Part shown: positions 23,024 to 35,366 of the stretch, piece after piece
Layout: the number at the start of each line of letters is the position of its first letter
How positions within the stretch are numbered: the stretch's first letter is position 1
NCBI RefSeq assembly: GCF_000014565.1
Contig: NC_008268.1
Location: 2,294,001 to 2,358,000, forward strand
Length of the DNA: 64,000 bases
Reading direction: 5' to 3'
Origin: Rhodococcus jostii RHA1
GTDB lineage: Bacteria > Actinomycetota > Actinomycetes > Mycobacteriales > Mycobacteriaceae
Notes under the pieces: generated by a model
Database searches by the model: none
The model's input: only the letters and a program-made list of their open reading frames with translations
What the model was told of the DNA's origin: nothing
Made by a program: the position numbers and the translations under genes

Positions 23024-26000
23024 CCCCAGGGAGCGCTCCAGGATCGGCCCGATGACCGCGAGCGCTTCCGGCGTGGTCATCCGCAGGTGGTCGCATTCCA
23101 CCTTGTGCTCGACGATCACGCCGGTGATCGCGGGCTGCCACACGCTCGGCGACGGCCGTTCGCCTTCTTCCCCGTCGGCGGAATGCGCGGCGCTGAAGAA
23201 CACCAGGTCGCCGTCGAACACCCGCGGCCGGTATCCGGTGGAGATCTCCTTCGAGTTCTCCAGGCCGGTGCTGATGCGACCGAGGAGGGTCGACGCGAAC
23301 GCGGGGTCGCGGCCGAAGGATCGTCCGAGCATCTCGACCAACTGCTCGCGGTACGACGTGCCGGTGTCGCCGCCCTCGCCCTCGAACTCGACACCCAGCC
23401 CGTGCAGCCACTCCTCGGCGTTCACCTCGAGGTCACCGAAGTTGTCGCCCTCCGCGACGTAGCTGTCCATCATCGCGAGTGTGCCGACCTCGGCGCCGGA
23501 CTCACGGAGTTCGACGGCGACGGCCTGGGCGATGACGCCGCCGAGGGACCAGCCCAGTAGGTGGTAGGGGCCGTGGGGCTGCACCGCGCGCATCTCGACG
23601 ACGTACCGGTGGGCGAGCTGCGCCATCGACTCGAACGTCGTTCCGCCGCTGAGGATCGGCAGCTGCAGCCCGTACACCGGACGGTCGGGCGAGACGTACT
23701 TCATCAGTCCGGCGTATCCCAGCGCAAGCCCGCCTGCCGGGTGCACGCAGAACAGCGCGGGTTGCGCACCGGACGCCCGGAACGGAACGACGACGTTCAG
23801 CACGTCGTCCGCGGGCACGCTTCCGAGGGCTGACGGGTCGACGATGCGGCGAGCCAGGCCCTCCGGGCTGGGGTTGCGGAAGATCCACTGCAGGACGACG
23901 TCGGTGCCGAGCCGGTCGCGGAGCGCGGACGCCACCCGGGTCGCGACGAGCGAGTTCCCGCCCAATTCGAAGAAGTCGTCGTCGGCCCCGACGCGGTCGA
24001 TGCCGAGGACGTCGGCGAAGACCTCCGCCACCGCCTCCTCGACCGGGGTGGCGGGTGCCCGGAACTCTCGGGGCGCGAGCACCGGTGCGGGTAGCGCTCG
24101 CCGGTCGAGCTTGCCGGTGCGGCCGACGGGCAGCCGGTCGAGCACCACCAGCTGGGCCGGCACCATGTACGGCGCGAGGTGGGATCCGGCGTACCGGAGT
24201 ACCTCGGCGGTGTCGATACTTGCACCGGCTTCGGCCGTCACGTATCCCACCAGCCGGTCGCCGGTGCCGCTGTGCACGGTGACCGCCGCGCGGCCGACAC
24301 CGTCGCAGCGGGCCAGCACCGATTCGATCTCGCCGAGTTCCACCCGCTGGCCACGGATCTTCACCTGGAAGTCGTTGCGTCCCACATACTCCAGCCTGCC
24401 GATCTCGCTCCACCGCACGAGGTCGCCGGTCCGGTACATGCGGGAGCCGGGTTCGCCGAACGGGTTCGCCACGAAGGATCCGGCCGTCAGCGCCGACCGC
24501 CGGTGGTAGCCGCGCGCGAGCCCCGGCCCCGCGACGTACAGTTCCCCGATCACGCCCACCGGAACGGGCTGCAACCAGGTGTTCACCACGATCACCTCGA
24601 CGCCCCGCCCGGGACCTCCGACGTTCACCGGTTCGTCGGGGGACAGCACCTCGCTGACCGTGGTCTGCACTGTCGCCTCGGTGGGTCCGTATCCGTTGAA
24701 GACGAATCGTCCCAGGGTCCAGCGGTCGGCCAGTTCGGGTGGGAACCGCTCGCCCGCGACGGCGAGAATCCGCAGGGACGGGAGGTCCTCGGGACGGAGG
24801 GTGTCCAGGATCGTGGGGGTGAAGAACGCGTGCGAGACGTGTTCGCTCGCGAGGAGTTCGGCCAGTTCCCGTCCCCCGAGGACGGTCGGTGGCACGACGA
24901 CCAGTGTCGCGCCGACGGCGAACGCCATCAGCAGTTCGAACAATGACGCGTCGAAGCTCGGCGACGCGAGATGCGACACCCGCGCACCGTGCATGGACGC
25001 GAACCGTTCCCGTTCCTCGACTGCGAGATTCGCGAGTCCGCCGTGCGTGAGCACGACCCCCTTCGGTGTTCCCGTCGACCCCGACGTGTAGAGCAGGAAA
25101 GCCGCGTGTTCGACCCTCAGCGGGCGGAGACGATCGGCGTCGATCACCGGGTCGCCGGAGTATCCGTTCGCCACCTCGGGATCGTCGAGCAGCAGCCACG
25201 GCACCACCCCGGGCAACCGGTCACGGTACGCCGTCACCGTCAGCCCGAGCACCGCACCCGAATCCTCGAGCATGCCGCCGGTGCGCGCGGGCGGCAGGGT
25301 GGGATCGACCGGCACGTACGCCGCCCCCGATTTCGCGACCGCCCACACCGACAGCACCCATTCGATCGATCGCGGCACGCCGATCGCGACGAACGCGTCC
25401 GGACCGGCACCTCGGCGGATCAGGGCCCTGGCCAGCCGGTTCGACCGCTCGTCGAGTTCCCGGTACGTCACGATGACGCCGTCGCACGACACTGCGGTGG
25501 CCCCCGGGGCGGGCGCGGCGCCGGCGGTGAGGACGTCCGGGAGGGTGCGTTCCGCGACCGCGGGGAAGCCGCGCACGGGCACGAGTTCGTCCCGTTCGAG
25601 GGCATCGAGGATCTCGAGGTCGCCGACCCGGATCGACGGGTCGGTGACGGCCGCATCGAGCATTCGGACGAACCGGTCGGCCAGGCCGGCGACGGTTTCG
25701 GCGTCGAAAAGGTCGGTGGCGTAGGTGAAACCGGCGGTGATGCCTGCCGGCGTTCCGTCGTCCGTGTACTCCTCGGACAACGTCAGTTGCAGGTCGAACC
25801 TGGCGATCGTGGCACCGAGGTCGATGCCCTCGACCTCGACGCCGGGCAGCGAAAGGTCGGGGCGTTCGACGTTCTGGAACTCGAGCAGCACCTGGAACAG
25901 CGGTGAATGTGCCGTCGAGCGGGGCGGATCGAGCGCTTCGACGACCTTCTCGAACGGCACCTCGGCGTGGGCGTACGCACCGAGATCGACGTCACGCACC

Positions 26001-29000
26001 TGCTCGAGCAGTTCGGAGAACCGGCTCGCGTCGGAGACGAGGGTCCGCAGCACCACGGTGTTGACGAACATTCCGACGACGTCGTCGAGTGCGGCCTCGC
26101 CGCGCCCGGCCACCGGGGTGCCGACGGCGATGTCCTCGGTGCCGGACATCCTCGCGAGGAAGGCGGCCAGCGCGGCGTGCGCGACCATGAACACGGTCGA
26201 CTGGTGCGTGGACGCCGTCGCCAGCAGCCGGCGGTGCAGACCGGCGTCGATCTCGAATCCGACCCTGCTCCCGTCGGGCGTGCGTTGCATCGACCGCGGG
26301 CGGTCGGAGGGCAGGTCGAGGGCGGCGGGGAGACCGGCCAGCGTGGTGCGCCAGTAGTCCAGTTGCTGCGACACCATCGACTGCGGATCGTCTTCCGCCC
26401 CGAGGAGTTGGCGCTGCCAGAGCGTGAAGTCGGCGTACTGGACCGTCGGCGGATGCCACTCCGGGGCGTGCCCGGCCGCCCGCGCGGTGTACGCCACCAT
26501 CATGTCGCGTGCGAGCGGGACCATCGACACGCCGTCCGCGACGATGTGGTGGACCACGACCAGCAGCACCCTGTCGGTGTCGGAGGTCTCGAACACGGCG
26601 GCCCGCAAGGGGATCTGCCCGGTGACGTCGAACCCTTCCGAGACGGCCGCCGACAGCCGTTCCTGCAACTCCGCGTCACTCGACACGGTCGCGACGGGCA
26701 GGTCCGGCACCGAATCCGCAGCCGCGAGGATCACCTGCACCGGTTCGTCGCCGGCCATCGGAAACCGGGTGCGGAGCGATTCGTGACGCTCCACCACATC
26801 GGTCATCGCGGACCGCAGTGCGTCGAGGTCGAGTGCGCCGGTGAGCCGGAACGCCATGGCGATGTTGTAGGCGGGCGAAGAGGTGTCGAACTGGTTGAGG
26901 AACCACATGCGGGTCTGGGCCAGGGACAGGGGAATACGCTCGGGGCGCGGCGCCGCCCGCAACTCCGGCCGGTGCGTCAGCACTCCTGCTTTCGCCGCGC
27001 GCTCCGCGAACCCTGTCACGGTGGGCGCCTCGAACAGAGCGTGCACGCCGACGTCGACGCCGAGAGCGGCATCGACCCGTGCAACGACCCGGGTGGCCGA
27101 CAGCGAATCTCCGCCCAACCGGAAGAAGTTGTCGTCGGCACCGACGCGGTCGACACCGAGGACGTCGCCGTACACCTCGGCGATGACGGCCTCGAACGGG
27201 GTTGCCGGAGCCCGGAATCGACGCACCGGAGCGTCCGGTGCGGGGAGTGCGGCACGATCCAACTTCCCACTCGCCGTCACCGGCAACTCCCCCAACACCA
27301 CCACCACCGACGGCACCACACCCCCCGGCAACACCGACCCCGCAAACTCCACCACCACACCCGGATCCACCCGCACCCCCACCTCCGGCACCACATACCC
27401 CACCAACCGACCACCCTCACCCACCACCACCACCACCGCAGCCGCCACCCCCGGACACCGCCCCAACACCGACTCCACCTCCCCCAACTCCACCCGCTGC
27501 CCCCGCACCTTCACCTGAAAATCAGCCCGCCCCACAAACACCAACGACCCCAACCCATCCCACCGCACCAAATCCCCCGTCCGATACAACCGCGAACCCA
27601 CACCCCCGAACGGATCCGCCACAAACGACGCCGCCGTCAACCCCGCCCGCCCCAAATACCCCCGCGCCAACCCCGCACCCCCCACATACAACTCCCCCAC
27701 CACACCCACCGGCACCGGCCGCAACCACCCATCCAGCACCACCACCTCCACCCCCACCGCCGGACCACCCACCGTCACCACACCCCCCGCCACCAACGCA
27801 TCACTCACCGTCGCCTGCACCGTCACCTCAGTCGGCCCATACGCATCGAACAACTCCCGCCCCGGCGCCCACCGCGCCACCAACTCCGACCCCAACACCT
27901 CCCCCGCCACCACCAACACCCGCACCGACCCCAACGCCCCCTCCTCCACCGTCGCCAACACCGACGGCGTCACAAAACAATGCGTCACCCCATTGACCCC
28001 CAACCACTCCCCCAACGCCGCACCCCCGAACACCCCCGGCGGCGCCACCACCAACCGCGCCCCCACCGAAAACGCCATCAACCACTCGTACACCGACGCA
28101 TCAAAACTCGGCGACGCCACATGCGACACCCGACACCCCGACCACAAACCAAACCGAACCCGCACCTCCTCAACCAAATTCGCCAACCCCCCATGCGTCA
28201 CCACCACCCCCTTCGGACGCCCCGTCGACCCCGACGTATACATCACATACGCCGCACACCCACCCACCAACCGCCTCGTCCGCTCCCCATCCGACACCAC
28301 ACCCCCCGACACCCCCTCCACCACCGACACATCATCAACCCGCAACCACTCCACCACCGACGGCAACACCACCCCCGACACCGACAACCCCACCACCGCA
28401 CCCGAATCCACCAACAACTCCCGCACCCGCACCTCCGGCAACACCGGATCCACCGGCACGAACGCCGCCCCCGACTTCACCACCGCCCACACCGCCACCA
28501 CCAACTCCACCGACCGCGGCACCGCCACCCCCACCACCAACTCCGGACCCACACCCCGCCCGATCAACACCCGCGCCCACCGATTCGACCACTCATCCAA
28601 CTCCCCATACGACAACTCCACACCCCCACACGACACCGCCACCCCACCCCCACCCAACCCCACACCCCCCGCCAAAATCTCCGGCAACAACCGCACCCCC
28701 ACACCCACCCCACCCCGCACCGGCACCAACACCCCCCGCTCACCCGAACCCAACACATCCACACGAGCCACCGTGACATCCGGATCGGAGGCCATCGCCT
28801 CGAGCACCCGGGTGACCCGGCCTGCCATCGCGTCGACGGTGGCCCTGTCGACCAGGTCGGGTCGGTAGTGAAACGTCATGCGCAGCTGCGTGTCCACCGA
28901 GAAGGCGACGCTCAGCGGATAATGTGTGGCGTCGACGCCGCGCACGTCGACCACCCGGATGCCGGCGAGGTCGGTGTTCTCGGTCAGGCCTCCCCGGTCG

Positions 29001-32000
29001 ATCGGGTACGACTCGAAGACGGTTGCCGTGTCGAACCCGATGTCGGGGCCGGCTGCTCGCTGGATGTCGGCGAGACCGAGGTGGTGGTGGTCGAGGAGGG
29101 CTGCCTGTTCCGCTTGTGTCCGGTCGAGCAGTCGGCCCAGCGTTTCCCGGGGGTTCAGCGTGATGCGTGTGGGCACGGTGTTGACGAACAATCCGATCAT
29201 CGATTCGACGCCGGTCAGGTGCGGCGACCGCCCGGACACGGTGCTTCCGAACGTCACGTCGTGGCGGGACGTCGCAGCGCCGAGCACGATGCCCCACGCC
29301 ACCTGTGTCACCGTGTTCAGTGTCGTGTTGCGGGTACGCGCCAGGGTGGTGAGGTCGGCGGTCAGATCCTCGGGCAGGGTGAACAGGGCGCTCTCGGGAG
29401 GGGCCGACAGCGGCCGTCCCCGTGCGTCCGCCAGCAGCAGTGTCGGACCGTCGACGCCGGCGAGCGCGGTCGCCCACGCCGCTCGTGCTTCCGCGGGGTC
29501 CCGGCGATGCAGCCACGACAGGAAGTCTCGGTAGGGCCGGGGTCGCGGCAACGCCGACCCATCGTCTCCGGCCATGTAGAGCGCGAGCAGTTCGCGGATC
29601 GCCAACGGCATCGACCATCCGTCGAGGAGGGTGTGGTGATTGGTCCACACGAGCCGCGATTCGTGGCTGCCGGTCGTCACGAGCAGGAACCGCACCAGTG
29701 GGGCCCGGGTGGTGTCGAACGGCGCGGCCCGGTCGGCGGTGAGGGCCCGGTCCAGTTCGGCGGTGCGCGCGGCCTCGGGCAGGTCCGTGAGGTCGATCTC
29801 GCGGAACGGCAGGTCGACGGCAGCGGGAACCACCTGGACGAAGGTTCCGTCTCGGGCGGGGACGAACGCCACCCGCAGATTCGCGTGCCGATCCAGCAAT
29901 GCCTGTGCGGCGCGGCGCATCCGGTCCGGGTCGACGTCCCCCTTCAGGTGCAGTTCCACCTGCACCGTGTACGCGTCGATCGACGGTTTCGCGAGCAGGG
30001 CGTGGAACAGCAACCCGGCCTGCAGGGGTGCGGGCGGCCACACGTCGGTGAGCGCGCCGAAGCGCTCCTCCCAGGTGTCGAGGTCGCTCTGGGTCACGTC
30101 GACGAGGGGAACGTCCGACGGTGTGAGTCCGCCTGCGTCCCCGCCGCGAGCGTGGGACACCAATGCGGACAACGCTTCCCGCCACCGTTCTGCCAGCGTG
30201 TCCACCTCGGCATGTGCGAGCAGGGTGTCCGGGAAACCGAACCCGACCCGGAGTCGTCCGCCGATCACGATCGCGTTGACCTCGATGGCGGCAGACGCCG
30301 GCATGTCGGGGTCCGGGACGTACCGCAGGTCGCCGAACCCGTCGGCGGGGCTCCAGCCGACCGCGGTGTCGTGATCCGCCGAATCCGGAACCTGTCCGAG
30401 GTAGTTGAAGCTGATCTGCCCGGGTTCGGTTCTCGGCAGGCTGCCGGCCGTGTCCGGATTCAGGTAGCGGAGCAGTCCGTAGCCGATCCCCATGTCGGGC
30501 ACTGCCCGGAGGTGTTCCTTCACGCGTTTCACGGCGCTGCCCATGTCGTGGCCGCCGGTCAGCGCGTCGTCGAGGTCGATACCCTGGAGATCGACGCGGA
30601 CCGGAAAGACCGTGGTGAACCAGCCGACGGTGCGGGACAGGTCGGCGCCCGGCACCACCTGCTGCTCCCGGCCGTGCCCTTCCAGCCGGATCAGCATCGA
30701 CGTTCCCGGGATCCCCCGCTCGGCTCGCCACCTCGACGACGCCACCACCAGCGCCGTCAGCAGGACGTCGAGGACACCCCCGTGATACAGCCCCGGCAGG
30801 CGTGTGAGCAGAACAGACGTATCGTCGGGGGCGGTCTCGACACTCACGTCCCGCAGCGCAGTCGCGAGGTCCCGGCCCGGGTCGAGGGGGCGTTCGGTGA
30901 TCGGCGGGTCGGGGCCGTCGACGACGTTCTGCCACCACACCAGTTCGGCGGCTCTCTCGCTTCGGATAGCTTCGTCGGCCAGCGCGTGCGCCCATCGGCG
31001 CATCGACGTCGCCGGTTCCGGGAGGGACGGCACGCTCCCTGTGCTGACCTGGTACCAGGCGGCGGCGAAGTCGGGCAGCAGAATCCGCCACGACACCCCG
31101 TCGACCGCGAGGTGGTGCGCGACCACGATCACTCGTCCCGTCCGGGCCGGGGGCGCGGCGGAGGGCTCCGGGTCGAGCCACACGAACTGGACGACCACCC
31201 CGTCGGACGGGCGCAATCTCTCCACGGCCGCCTGGTGTTCGGTCGCGAGCAGGTCTGCCAGCGTGCCGGGATCGGTCGCCGGGTCGAAGGCGATGCGTCG
31301 GACCAGTGTGTCGGCGTCGATCTCGGTTGCGGCACGAGTCTCCATCTGCCACTGCCCGTTCGCGTCCTGGTAGAGCCGCGACCGCAGCATGTCGTGTCGT
31401 GCGAGCACCGCCGTGATCGTCGCGAGGAGCCGGTCGGGGTCGATGCCGTCCGGGAGGTCGAGCAGCACGCTCTGGCTGAACCGCTCGAAGTGCCCGCCGC
31501 GCTCGATCAGGTACCGGACCACCGGCGTCGGCGGGAACGTGCCGATTCCGCCGCCCGCGAGTTCGGCGAGGGCGATTGTGGTCTCACCGTCCGCGATCTC
31601 CGATTCCGCCGCGAGCGCGGCCACGGTCCGGTGCTCGAACACCTGCTGCGGCGTGAACACCAATCCTCGTGCCTTGGCACGGGATACGAGCCGGATCGAC
31701 AGGATGCTGTCGCCGCCCAGCGCGAAGAACGACTCGTCCAACCCGACGTGGTCGAGCCCGAGTACCTCGGCGAACACCGACGCCAGCGTGTGCTCCGCCG
31801 CTGTCCGTGGCGCGCGGTGTGGTCCGCGGGCAACGACGGGTGCGGGGAGTGCGGCACGATCCAACTTCCCACTCGCCGTCACCGGCAACTCCCCCAACAC
31901 CACCACCACCGACGGCACCACACCCCCCGGCAACACCGACCCCGCAAACTCCACCACCACACCCGGATCCACCCGCACCCCCACCTCCGGCACCACATAC

Positions 32001-34519
32001 CCCACCAACCGACCACCCTCACCCACCACCACCACCGCAGCCGCCACCCCCGGACACCGCCCCAACACCGACTCCACCTCCCCCAACTCCACCCGCTGCC
32101 CCCGCACCTTCACCTGAAAATCAGCCCGCCCCACAAACACCAACGACCCCAACCCATCCCACCGCACCAAATCCCCCGTCCGATACAACCGCGAACCCAC
32201 ACCCCCGAACGGATCCGCCACAAACGACGCCGCCGTCAACCCCGCCCGCCCCAAATACCCCCGCGCCAACCCCGCACCCCCCACATACAACTCCCCCACC
32301 ACACCCACCGGCACCGGCCGCAACCACCCATCCAGCACCACCACCTCCACCCCCACCGCCGGACCACCCACCGTCACCACACCCCCCGCCACCAACGCAT
32401 CACTCACCGTCGCCTGCACCGTCACCTCAGTCGGCCCATACGCATCGAACAACTCCCGCCCCGGCGCCCACCGCGCCACCAACTCCGACCCCAACACCTC
32501 CCCCGCCACCACCAACACCCGCACCGACCCCAACGCCCCCTCCTCCACCGTCGCCAACACCGACGGCGTCACAAAACAATGCGTCACCCCATTGACCCCC
32601 AACCACTCCCCCAACGCCGCACCCCCGAACACCCCCGGCGGCGCCACCACCAACCGCGCCCCCACCGAAAACGCCATCAACCACTCGTACACCGACGCAT
32701 CAAAACTCGGCGACGCCACATGCGACACCCGACACCCCGACCACAAACCAAACCGAACCCGCACCTCCTCAACCAAATTCGCCAACCCCCCATGCGTCAC
32801 CACCACCCCCTTCGGACGCCCCGTCGACCCCGACGTATACATCACATACGCCGCACACCCACCCACCAACCGCCTCGTCCGCTCCCCATCCGACACCACA
32901 CCCCCCGACACCCCCTCCACCACCGACACATCATCAACCCGCAACCACTCCACCACCGACGGCAACACCACCCCCGACACCGACAACCCCACCACCGCAC
33001 CCGAATCCACCAACAACTCCCGCACCCGCACCTCCGGCAACACCGGATCCACCGGCACGAACGCCGCCCCCGACTTCACCACCGCCCACACCGCCACCAC
33101 CAACTCCACCGACCGCGGCACCGCCACCCCCACCACCAACTCCGGACCCACACCCCGCCCGATCAACACCCGCGCCCACCGATTCGACCACTCATCCAAC
33201 TCCCCATACGACAACTCCACACCCCCACACGACACCGCCACCCCACCCCCACCCAACCCCACACCCCCCGCCAAAATCTCCGGCAACAACCGCACCCCCA
33301 CACCCACCCCACCCCGCACCGGCACCAACACCCCCCGCTCACCCGAACCCAACACATCCAGCCCGGCGAGCGGTGTATCCGGTGCCCCGACCGCGGCGGC
33401 GAGGATGTGGGAGAGGCGCTGCGCGTCGCCGGGTCCGTGCACGTCGACGGTCCAGGACCCGTCGCGGTCGTCGACGTCCACGACCATCCCGTCGCCGCCG
33501 GAGTCCCATCGCTTCACGACGGCGACGGCACCCTCGCCGATGCGCTCGACGCCGAGCGGTTCCCGCATGCCGCCCGCCACCGGGCAGGAGTCCGCCGCGC
33601 CATCTTCGGAAGCGAGGTACCGGTGTCGTCGGGATCGCCGGAGCTGCAGACCCACGTGCCGTGTCAGCGTGTCGAATGTGAGTTGCGGTGCGAGGGAAAG
33701 TCTCACGGGTGTGGTGGATCCGCGCGACCGGTGCCCGACCAGAACGTCGTCGACGGCGGTGCGGCTGTGCAAGTACACCGCCAGCGCGGCGAGCAGGACA
33801 GCGTCGGGACCACCGCCGCTGCGGCGTGCGAGCCGCACGAGCGCGCCGTCGGCGGGAACGGTGAACGGGCCGAGGTTCTCCCCTCCGGCGATCGGTTCGG
33901 GCGGGGTCTCGTGTCGCGACGCTCCGGCGAGCAGGTGCTCCCAGTAGCGGCGGTCGTCCGCCCACGCGGCGCTCTCGCGGTATCGCGCATCGGCGGTCAG
34001 CGGAACGGAGGGCGACACGAACGGCCGGGACTCGGGCGGCGAGGTGGGAGCGGCGGCCCCCGTCTCGTAGGCCTCGGCGGTGCGGCGGACGATCACCGTC
34101 ATGCCCGGTTGGTCGTTCACCAGCCGGTGGTAGCGCTGGAACCACCCGTATCTGCCGTGGGGCAGCCGGAACAGGACGTGCACGTACAGCGGTCCGGTGC
34201 CGGGTTCCATGGGGCGGTTCAGCTCGTGGTCGATCCACGTCGTCACGAGTCGGCCGGGATCGTCGGACGCGGCGGCGTCGAGGACGTCCGCGCCGGTCAC
34301 CGCGGCGCCGGTGACCTGGCCGGGTTCCGGGCCGTCGAGCACGAAAGTACTGTGCAGGCCGGTGCATTCGGCCAACGTCTTCTGCAGTGCCCGGCAGAAT
34401 CGGTCTTCGTCGAGCGGCCCGTCGAGTTCGAGATACTGACCGAAGGAGGCGTCGCGCGCCCCGGCACGGAGCACCGCGAGCTGGTCGTAGGTGAGGGGCA
34501 GCACCTCACCGGTACTCAT
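22979..34519 (-). CDS. Terminal nonribosomal peptide synthetase, C*-A-PCP-E-C-A-PCP-C-A-PCP-TE
   Basis: A 3846-residue NRPS that ends the assembly line. Domains by approximate residue: C* 1-385, A1 387-893, PCP1 (Ser about 937), epimerase 985-1440 ([11 protein letters not shown]), C2 1455-1900 (HHTLLDGWS), A2 1919-2427, PCP2 (Ser about 2471), C3 2520-2960 (HHIVADGVS), A3 2975-3470, PCP3 (Ser about 3523), thioesterase 3575-3830 (GWSLGG near 3656). C* has HRLVNDQ at 131-137 instead of HHxxxDG, so it should not condense. A1 and A2 are essentially identical. Specificity codes read by eye against GrsA are DAYFVAAVQK (A1, A2) and DAFFAAGVQK (A3); neither matches a substrate I can name, though the pockets look hydrophobic. 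ATG 34519 has AGGA upstream and overlaps the dehydrogenase gene by 14 nt; upstream in-frame codons exist. Confidence 0.95.
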   Translation of the reverse strand: MSTGEVLPLTYDQLAVLRAGARDASFGQYLELDGPLDEDRFCRALQKTLAECTGLHSTFVLDGPEPGQVTGAAVTGADVLDAAASDDPGRLVTTWIDHELNRPMEPGTGPLYVHVLFRLPHGRYGWFQRYHRLVNDQPGMTVIVRRTAEAYETGAAAPTSPPESRPFVSPSVPLTADARYRESAAWADDRRYWEHLLAGASRHETPPEPIAGGENLGPFTVPADGALVRLARRSGGGPDAVLLAALAVYLHSRTAVDDVLVGHRSRGSTTPVRLSLAPQLTFDTLTRHVGLQLRRSRRHRYLASEDGAADSCPVAGGMREPLGVERIGEGAVAVVKRWDSGGDGMVVDVDDRDGSWTVDVHGPGDAQRLSHILAAAVGAPDTPLAGLDVLGSGERGVLVPVRGGVGVGVRLLPEILAGGVGLGGGGVAVSCGGVELSYGELDEWSNRWARVLIGRGVGPELVVGVAVPRSVELVVAVWAVVKSGAAFVPVDPVLPEVRVRELLVDSGAVVGLSVSGVVLPSVVEWLRVDDVSVVEGVSGGVVSDGERTRRLVGGCAAYVMYTSGSTGRPKGVVVTHGGLANLVEEVRVRFGLWSGCRVSHVASPSFDASVYEWLMAFSVGARLVVAPPGVFGGAALGEWLGVNGVTHCFVTPSVLATVEEGALGSVRVLVVAGEVLGSELVARWAPGRELFDAYGPTEVTVQATVSDALVAGGVVTVGGPAVGVEVVVLDGWLRPVPVGVVGELYVGGAGLARGYLGRAGLTAASFVADPFGGVGSRLYRTGDLVRWDGLGSLVFVGRADFQVKVRGQRVELGEVESVLGRCPGVAAAVVVVGEGGRLVGYVVPEVGVRVDPGVVVEFAGSVLPGGVVPSVVVVLGELPVTASGKLDRAALPAPVVARGPHRAPRTAAEHTLASVFAEVLGLDHVGLDESFFALGGDSILSIRLVSRAKARGLVFTPQQVFEHRTVAALAAESEIADGETTIALAELAGGGIGTFPPTPVVRYLIERGGHFERFSQSVLLDLPDGIDPDRLLATITAVLARHDMLRSRLYQDANGQWQMETRAATEIDADTLVRRIAFDPATDPGTLADLLATEHQAAVERLRPSDGVVVQFVWLDPEPSAAPPARTGRVIVVAHHLAVDGVSWRILLPDFAAAWYQVSTGSVPSLPEPATSMRRWAHALADEAIRSERAAELVWWQNVVDGPDPPITERPLDPGRDLATALRDVSVETAPDDTSVLLTRLPGLYHGGVLDVLLTALVVASSRWRAERGIPGTSMLIRLEGHGREQQVVPGADLSRTVGWFTTVFPVRVDLQGIDLDDALTGGHDMGSAVKRVKEHLRAVPDMGIGYGLLRYLNPDTAGSLPRTEPGQISFNYLGQVPDSADHDTAVGWSPADGFGDLRYVPDPDMPASAAIEVNAIVIGGRLRVGFGFPDTLLAHAEVDTLAERWREALSALVSHARGGDAGGLTPSDVPLVDVTQSDLDTWEERFGALTDVWPPAPLQAGLLFHALLAKPSIDAYTVQVELHLKGDVDPDRMRRAAQALLDRHANLRVAFVPARDGTFVQVVPAAVDLPFREIDLTDLPEAARTAELDRALTADRAAPFDTTRAPLVRFLLVTTGSHESRLVWTNHHTLLDGWSMPLAIRELLALYMAGDDGSALPRPRPYRDFLSWLHRRDPAEARAAWATALAGVDGPTLLLADARGRPLSAPPESALFTLPEDLTADLTTLARTRNTTLNTVTQVAWGIVLGAATSRHDVTFGSTVSGRSPHLTGVESMIGLFVNTVPTRITLNPRETLGRLLDRTQAEQAALLDHHHLGLADIQRAAGPDIGFDTATVFESYPIDRGGLTENTDLAGIRVVDVRGVDATHYPLSVAFSVDTQLRMTFHYRPDLVDRATVDAMAGRVTRVLEAMASDPDVTVARVDVLGSGERGVLVPVRGGVGVGVRLLPEILAGGVGLGGGGVAVSCGGVELSYGELDEWSNRWARVLIGRGVGPELVVGVAVPRSVELVVAVWAVVKSGAAFVPVDPVLPEVRVRELLVDSGAVVGLSVSGVVLPSVVEWLRVDDVSVVEGVSGGVVSDGERTRRLVGGCAAYVMYTSGSTGRPKGVVVTHGGLANLVEEVRVRFGLWSGCRVSHVASPSFDASVYEWLMAFSVGARLVVAPPGVFGGAALGEWLGVNGVTHCFVTPSVLATVEEGALGSVRVLVVAGEVLGSELVARWAPGRELFDAYGPTEVTVQATVSDALVAGGVVTVGGPAVGVEVVVLDGWLRPVPVGVVGELYVGGAGLARGYLGRAGLTAASFVADPFGGVGSRLYRTGDLVRWDGLGSLVFVGRADFQVKVRGQRVELGEVESVLGRCPGVAAAVVVVVGEGGRLVGYVVPEVGVRVDPGVVVEFAGSVLPGGVVPSVVVVLGELPVTASGKLDRAALPAPDAPVRRFRAPATPFEAVIAEVYGDVLGVDRVGADDNFFRLGGDSLSATRVVARVDAALGVDVGVHALFEAPTVTGFAERAAKAGVLTHRPELRAAPRPERIPLSLAQTRMWFLNQFDTSSPAYNIAMAFRLTGALDLDALRSAMTDVVERHESLRTRFPMAGDEPVQVILAAADSVPDLPVATVSSDAELQERLSAAVSEGFDVTGQIPLRAAVFETSDTDRVLLVVVHHIVADGVSMVPLARDMMVAYTARAAGHAPEWHPPTVQYADFTLWQRQLLGAEDDPQSMVSQQLDYWRTTLAGLPAALDLPSDRPRSMQRTPDGSRVGFEIDAGLHRRLLATASTHQSTVFMVAHAALAAFLARMSGTEDIAVGTPVAGRGEAALDDVVGMFVNTVVLRTLVSDASRFSELLEQVRDVDLGAYAHAEVPFEKVVEALDPPRSTAHSPLFQVLLEFQNVERPDLSLPGVEVEGIDLGATIARFDLQLTLSEEYTDDGTPAGITAGFTYATDLFDAETVAGLADRFVRMLDAAVTDPSIRVGDLEILDALERDELVPVRGFPAVAERTLPDVLTAGAAPAPGATAVSCDGVIVTYRELDERSNRLARALIRRGAGPDAFVAIGVPRSIEWVLSVWAVAKSGAAYVPVDPTLPPARTGGMLEDSGAVLGLTVTAYRDRLPGVVPWLLLDDPEVANGYSGDPVIDADRLRPLRVEHAAFLLYTSGSTGTPKGVVLTHGGLANLAVEERERFASMHGARVSHLASPSFDASLFELLMAFAVGATLVVVPPTVLGGRELAELLASEHVSHAFFTPTILDTLRPEDLPSLRILAVAGERFPPELADRWTLGRFVFNGYGPTEATVQTTVSEVLSPDEPVNVGGPGRGVEVIVVNTWLQPVPVGVIGELYVAGPGLARGYHRRSALTAGSFVANPFGEPGSRMYRTGDLVRWSEIGRLEYVGRNDFQVKIRGQRVELGEIESVLARCDGVGRAAVTVHSGTGDRLVGYVTAEAGASIDTAEVLRYAGSHLAPYMVPAQLVVLDRLPVGRTGKLDRRALPAPVLAPREFRAPATPVEEAVAEVFADVLGIDRVGADDDFFELGGNSLVATRVASALRDRLGTDVVLQWIFRNPSPEGLARRIVDPSALGSVPADDVLNVVVPFRASGAQPALFCVHPAGGLALGYAGLMKYVSPDRPVYGLQLPILSGGTTFESMAQLAHRYVVEMRAVQPHGPYHLLGWSLGGVIAQAVAVELRESGAEVGTLAMMDSYVAEGDNFGDLEVNAEEWLHGLGVEFEGEGGDTGTSYREQLVEMLGRSFGRDPAFASTLLGRISTGLENSKEISTGYRPRVFDGDLVFFSAAHSADGEEGERPSPSVWQPAITGVIVEHKVECDHLRMTTPEALAVIGPILERSLGSRPDRTADDGPGLP
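27237..28761 (-). repeat. Adenylation-domain direct repeat, copy 1 (domain A2)
   Basis: This 1525-bp segment encodes A2 of the terminal NRPS and is repeated at 31839-33360. The copies match throughout except for one CAC unit near 27421-27437 (five units here, four in the other copy), giving one extra valine. Boundaries fall at the start of the A domain (VLGSGERG) and just after LPAP at its end. Coding-strand third positions are almost all G or T. In the 60 plus-strand bases 27301-27360 I count 35 C, 17 A, 7 G and 1 T. Confidence 0.95.
31839..33360 (-). repeat. Adenylation-domain direct repeat, copy 2 (domain A1)
   Basis: This 1522-bp segment encodes A1 of the terminal NRPS. It is the partner of 27237-28761, offset by 4602 bp before and 4599 bp after the triplet indel. 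The flanking C, PCP and epimerase sequences of the two modules are not alike, so only the adenylation domain is shared. Confidence 0.95.
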
Positions 34520-35366
34520 GGAATCCTCGCCCGGTCTTACGCCCGAGATGACCGGCCTCGACCAGGGCGACGAGCGACTCGGGCGGGCGGTAGTGGTCGT
34601 CACCGGTCAATTCGCGCAGCGCGGTCATCGTGTCGTGGACGTTGTCCAGGCCGATCAGGTCCGCGGTCCGCAGTGGTCCCATCGGGTGGCCGAGGCAGCC
34701 TTCGAACAACGCATCGGTGGTCTCCGCGTCGGCGATTCCGTCGCCGAGCGCGGCTGCCGCCTCGGCGATGCACAGCATGAGGACACGGTTGAGCAGGAAT
34801 CCGGGTCCGTCGCCGACGACGATGCCGGTCTTGTTCAAGGAGGCGAGGAGCGCCAGCGCACGGTCCAGCGACTGCGGCGACGTCCGCGGTCCCCGCACCA
34901 CCTCGACGGTGTCCTTGAGCGGGGCGGGGTTCATGAAGTGCAGTCCGACAACCCGTTCCGGCCTCGTGGTGGTGTCCGCGAGACGGTCGACGGGGATGCC
35001 GGAGGTGCACGACGCGAGTAGCGCGTCGGGTGCGCACACACGGTCCAGTTCGGCGAAGACCTTCTCCTTGAGGTCGATTCGCTCGGGGACGCATTCGATG
35101 ACGACGGCGGCGTCTCGCAGATCGGTCATCTCCCCGGTCCAGTGCACCCGCGCGGTGACCTCGGCGGGTTTCGGGCCACCGGCCCTGCCGAGCAGTATCG
35201 CCAGCCGCAGCGAGTCGCGCATCCGCGACCGGGCCTGGTCGACAGCCTGCGGGTCGGGGTCGACGACGATCACGTCGTGGCCGGCCTGCGCGAGACATTC
35301 GGCCACCCCGGCGCCCATGGTTCCCGCCCCGACCACACCGACGCTCATCACGCTGCCACTCGTCAT
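34506..35366 (-). CDS. 3-hydroxyacyl-CoA dehydrogenase-like protein (FkbK type)
   Basis: A 286-residue NAD-dependent dehydrogenase. The Rossmann motif [13 protein letters not shown] opens it, the catalytic histidine lies in GLHFMNPAP, and the C-terminal domain carries [16 protein letters not shown]. Homologues are 3-hydroxybutyryl-CoA dehydrogenases, and the FkbK/ZmaG enzymes that oxidise glyceryl-ACP during methoxy-, hydroxy- or aminomalonyl-ACP formation. The FkbH, FkbI and FkbJ-like genes in the same operon favour the second role: glyceryl-ACP to the tartronate semialdehyde stage. The ATG overlaps the PKS stop as ATGA, with GGAGG upstream; the 3' end overlaps the next NRPS gene. Confidence 0.87.
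   Translation of the reverse strand: MTSGSVMSVGVVGAGTMGAGVAECLAQAGHDVIVVDPDPQAVDQARSRMRDSLRLAILLGRAGGPKPAEVTARVHWTGEMTDLRDAAVVIECVPERIDLKEKVFAELDRVCAPDALLASCTSGIPVDRLADTTTRPERVVGLHFMNPAPLKDTVEVVRGPRTSPQSLDRALALLASLNKTGIVVGDGPGFLLNRVLMLCIAEAAAALGDGIADAETTDALFEGCLGHPMGPLRTADLIGLDNVHDTMTALRELTGDDHYRPPESLVALVEAGHLGRKTGRGFHEYR

Noticed and set aside
27280..28760. Short-period CAC/CCA repeats resembling a tandem-repeat or CRISPR-like array
   Set aside because: There are no regular spacers or conserved repeat unit; the pattern is codon bias (GTG and GGT runs) in an adenylation domain.
25907..34780. A 2957-codon open frame on the plus strand through the NRPS gene, rich in His, Pro and Arg
   Set aside because: It is the antisense shadow of the GC-rich NRPS. 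Its translation has no domain and is dominated by His/Pro/Arg runs created by the repeated adenylation segment; the minus strand has complete NRPS domains.
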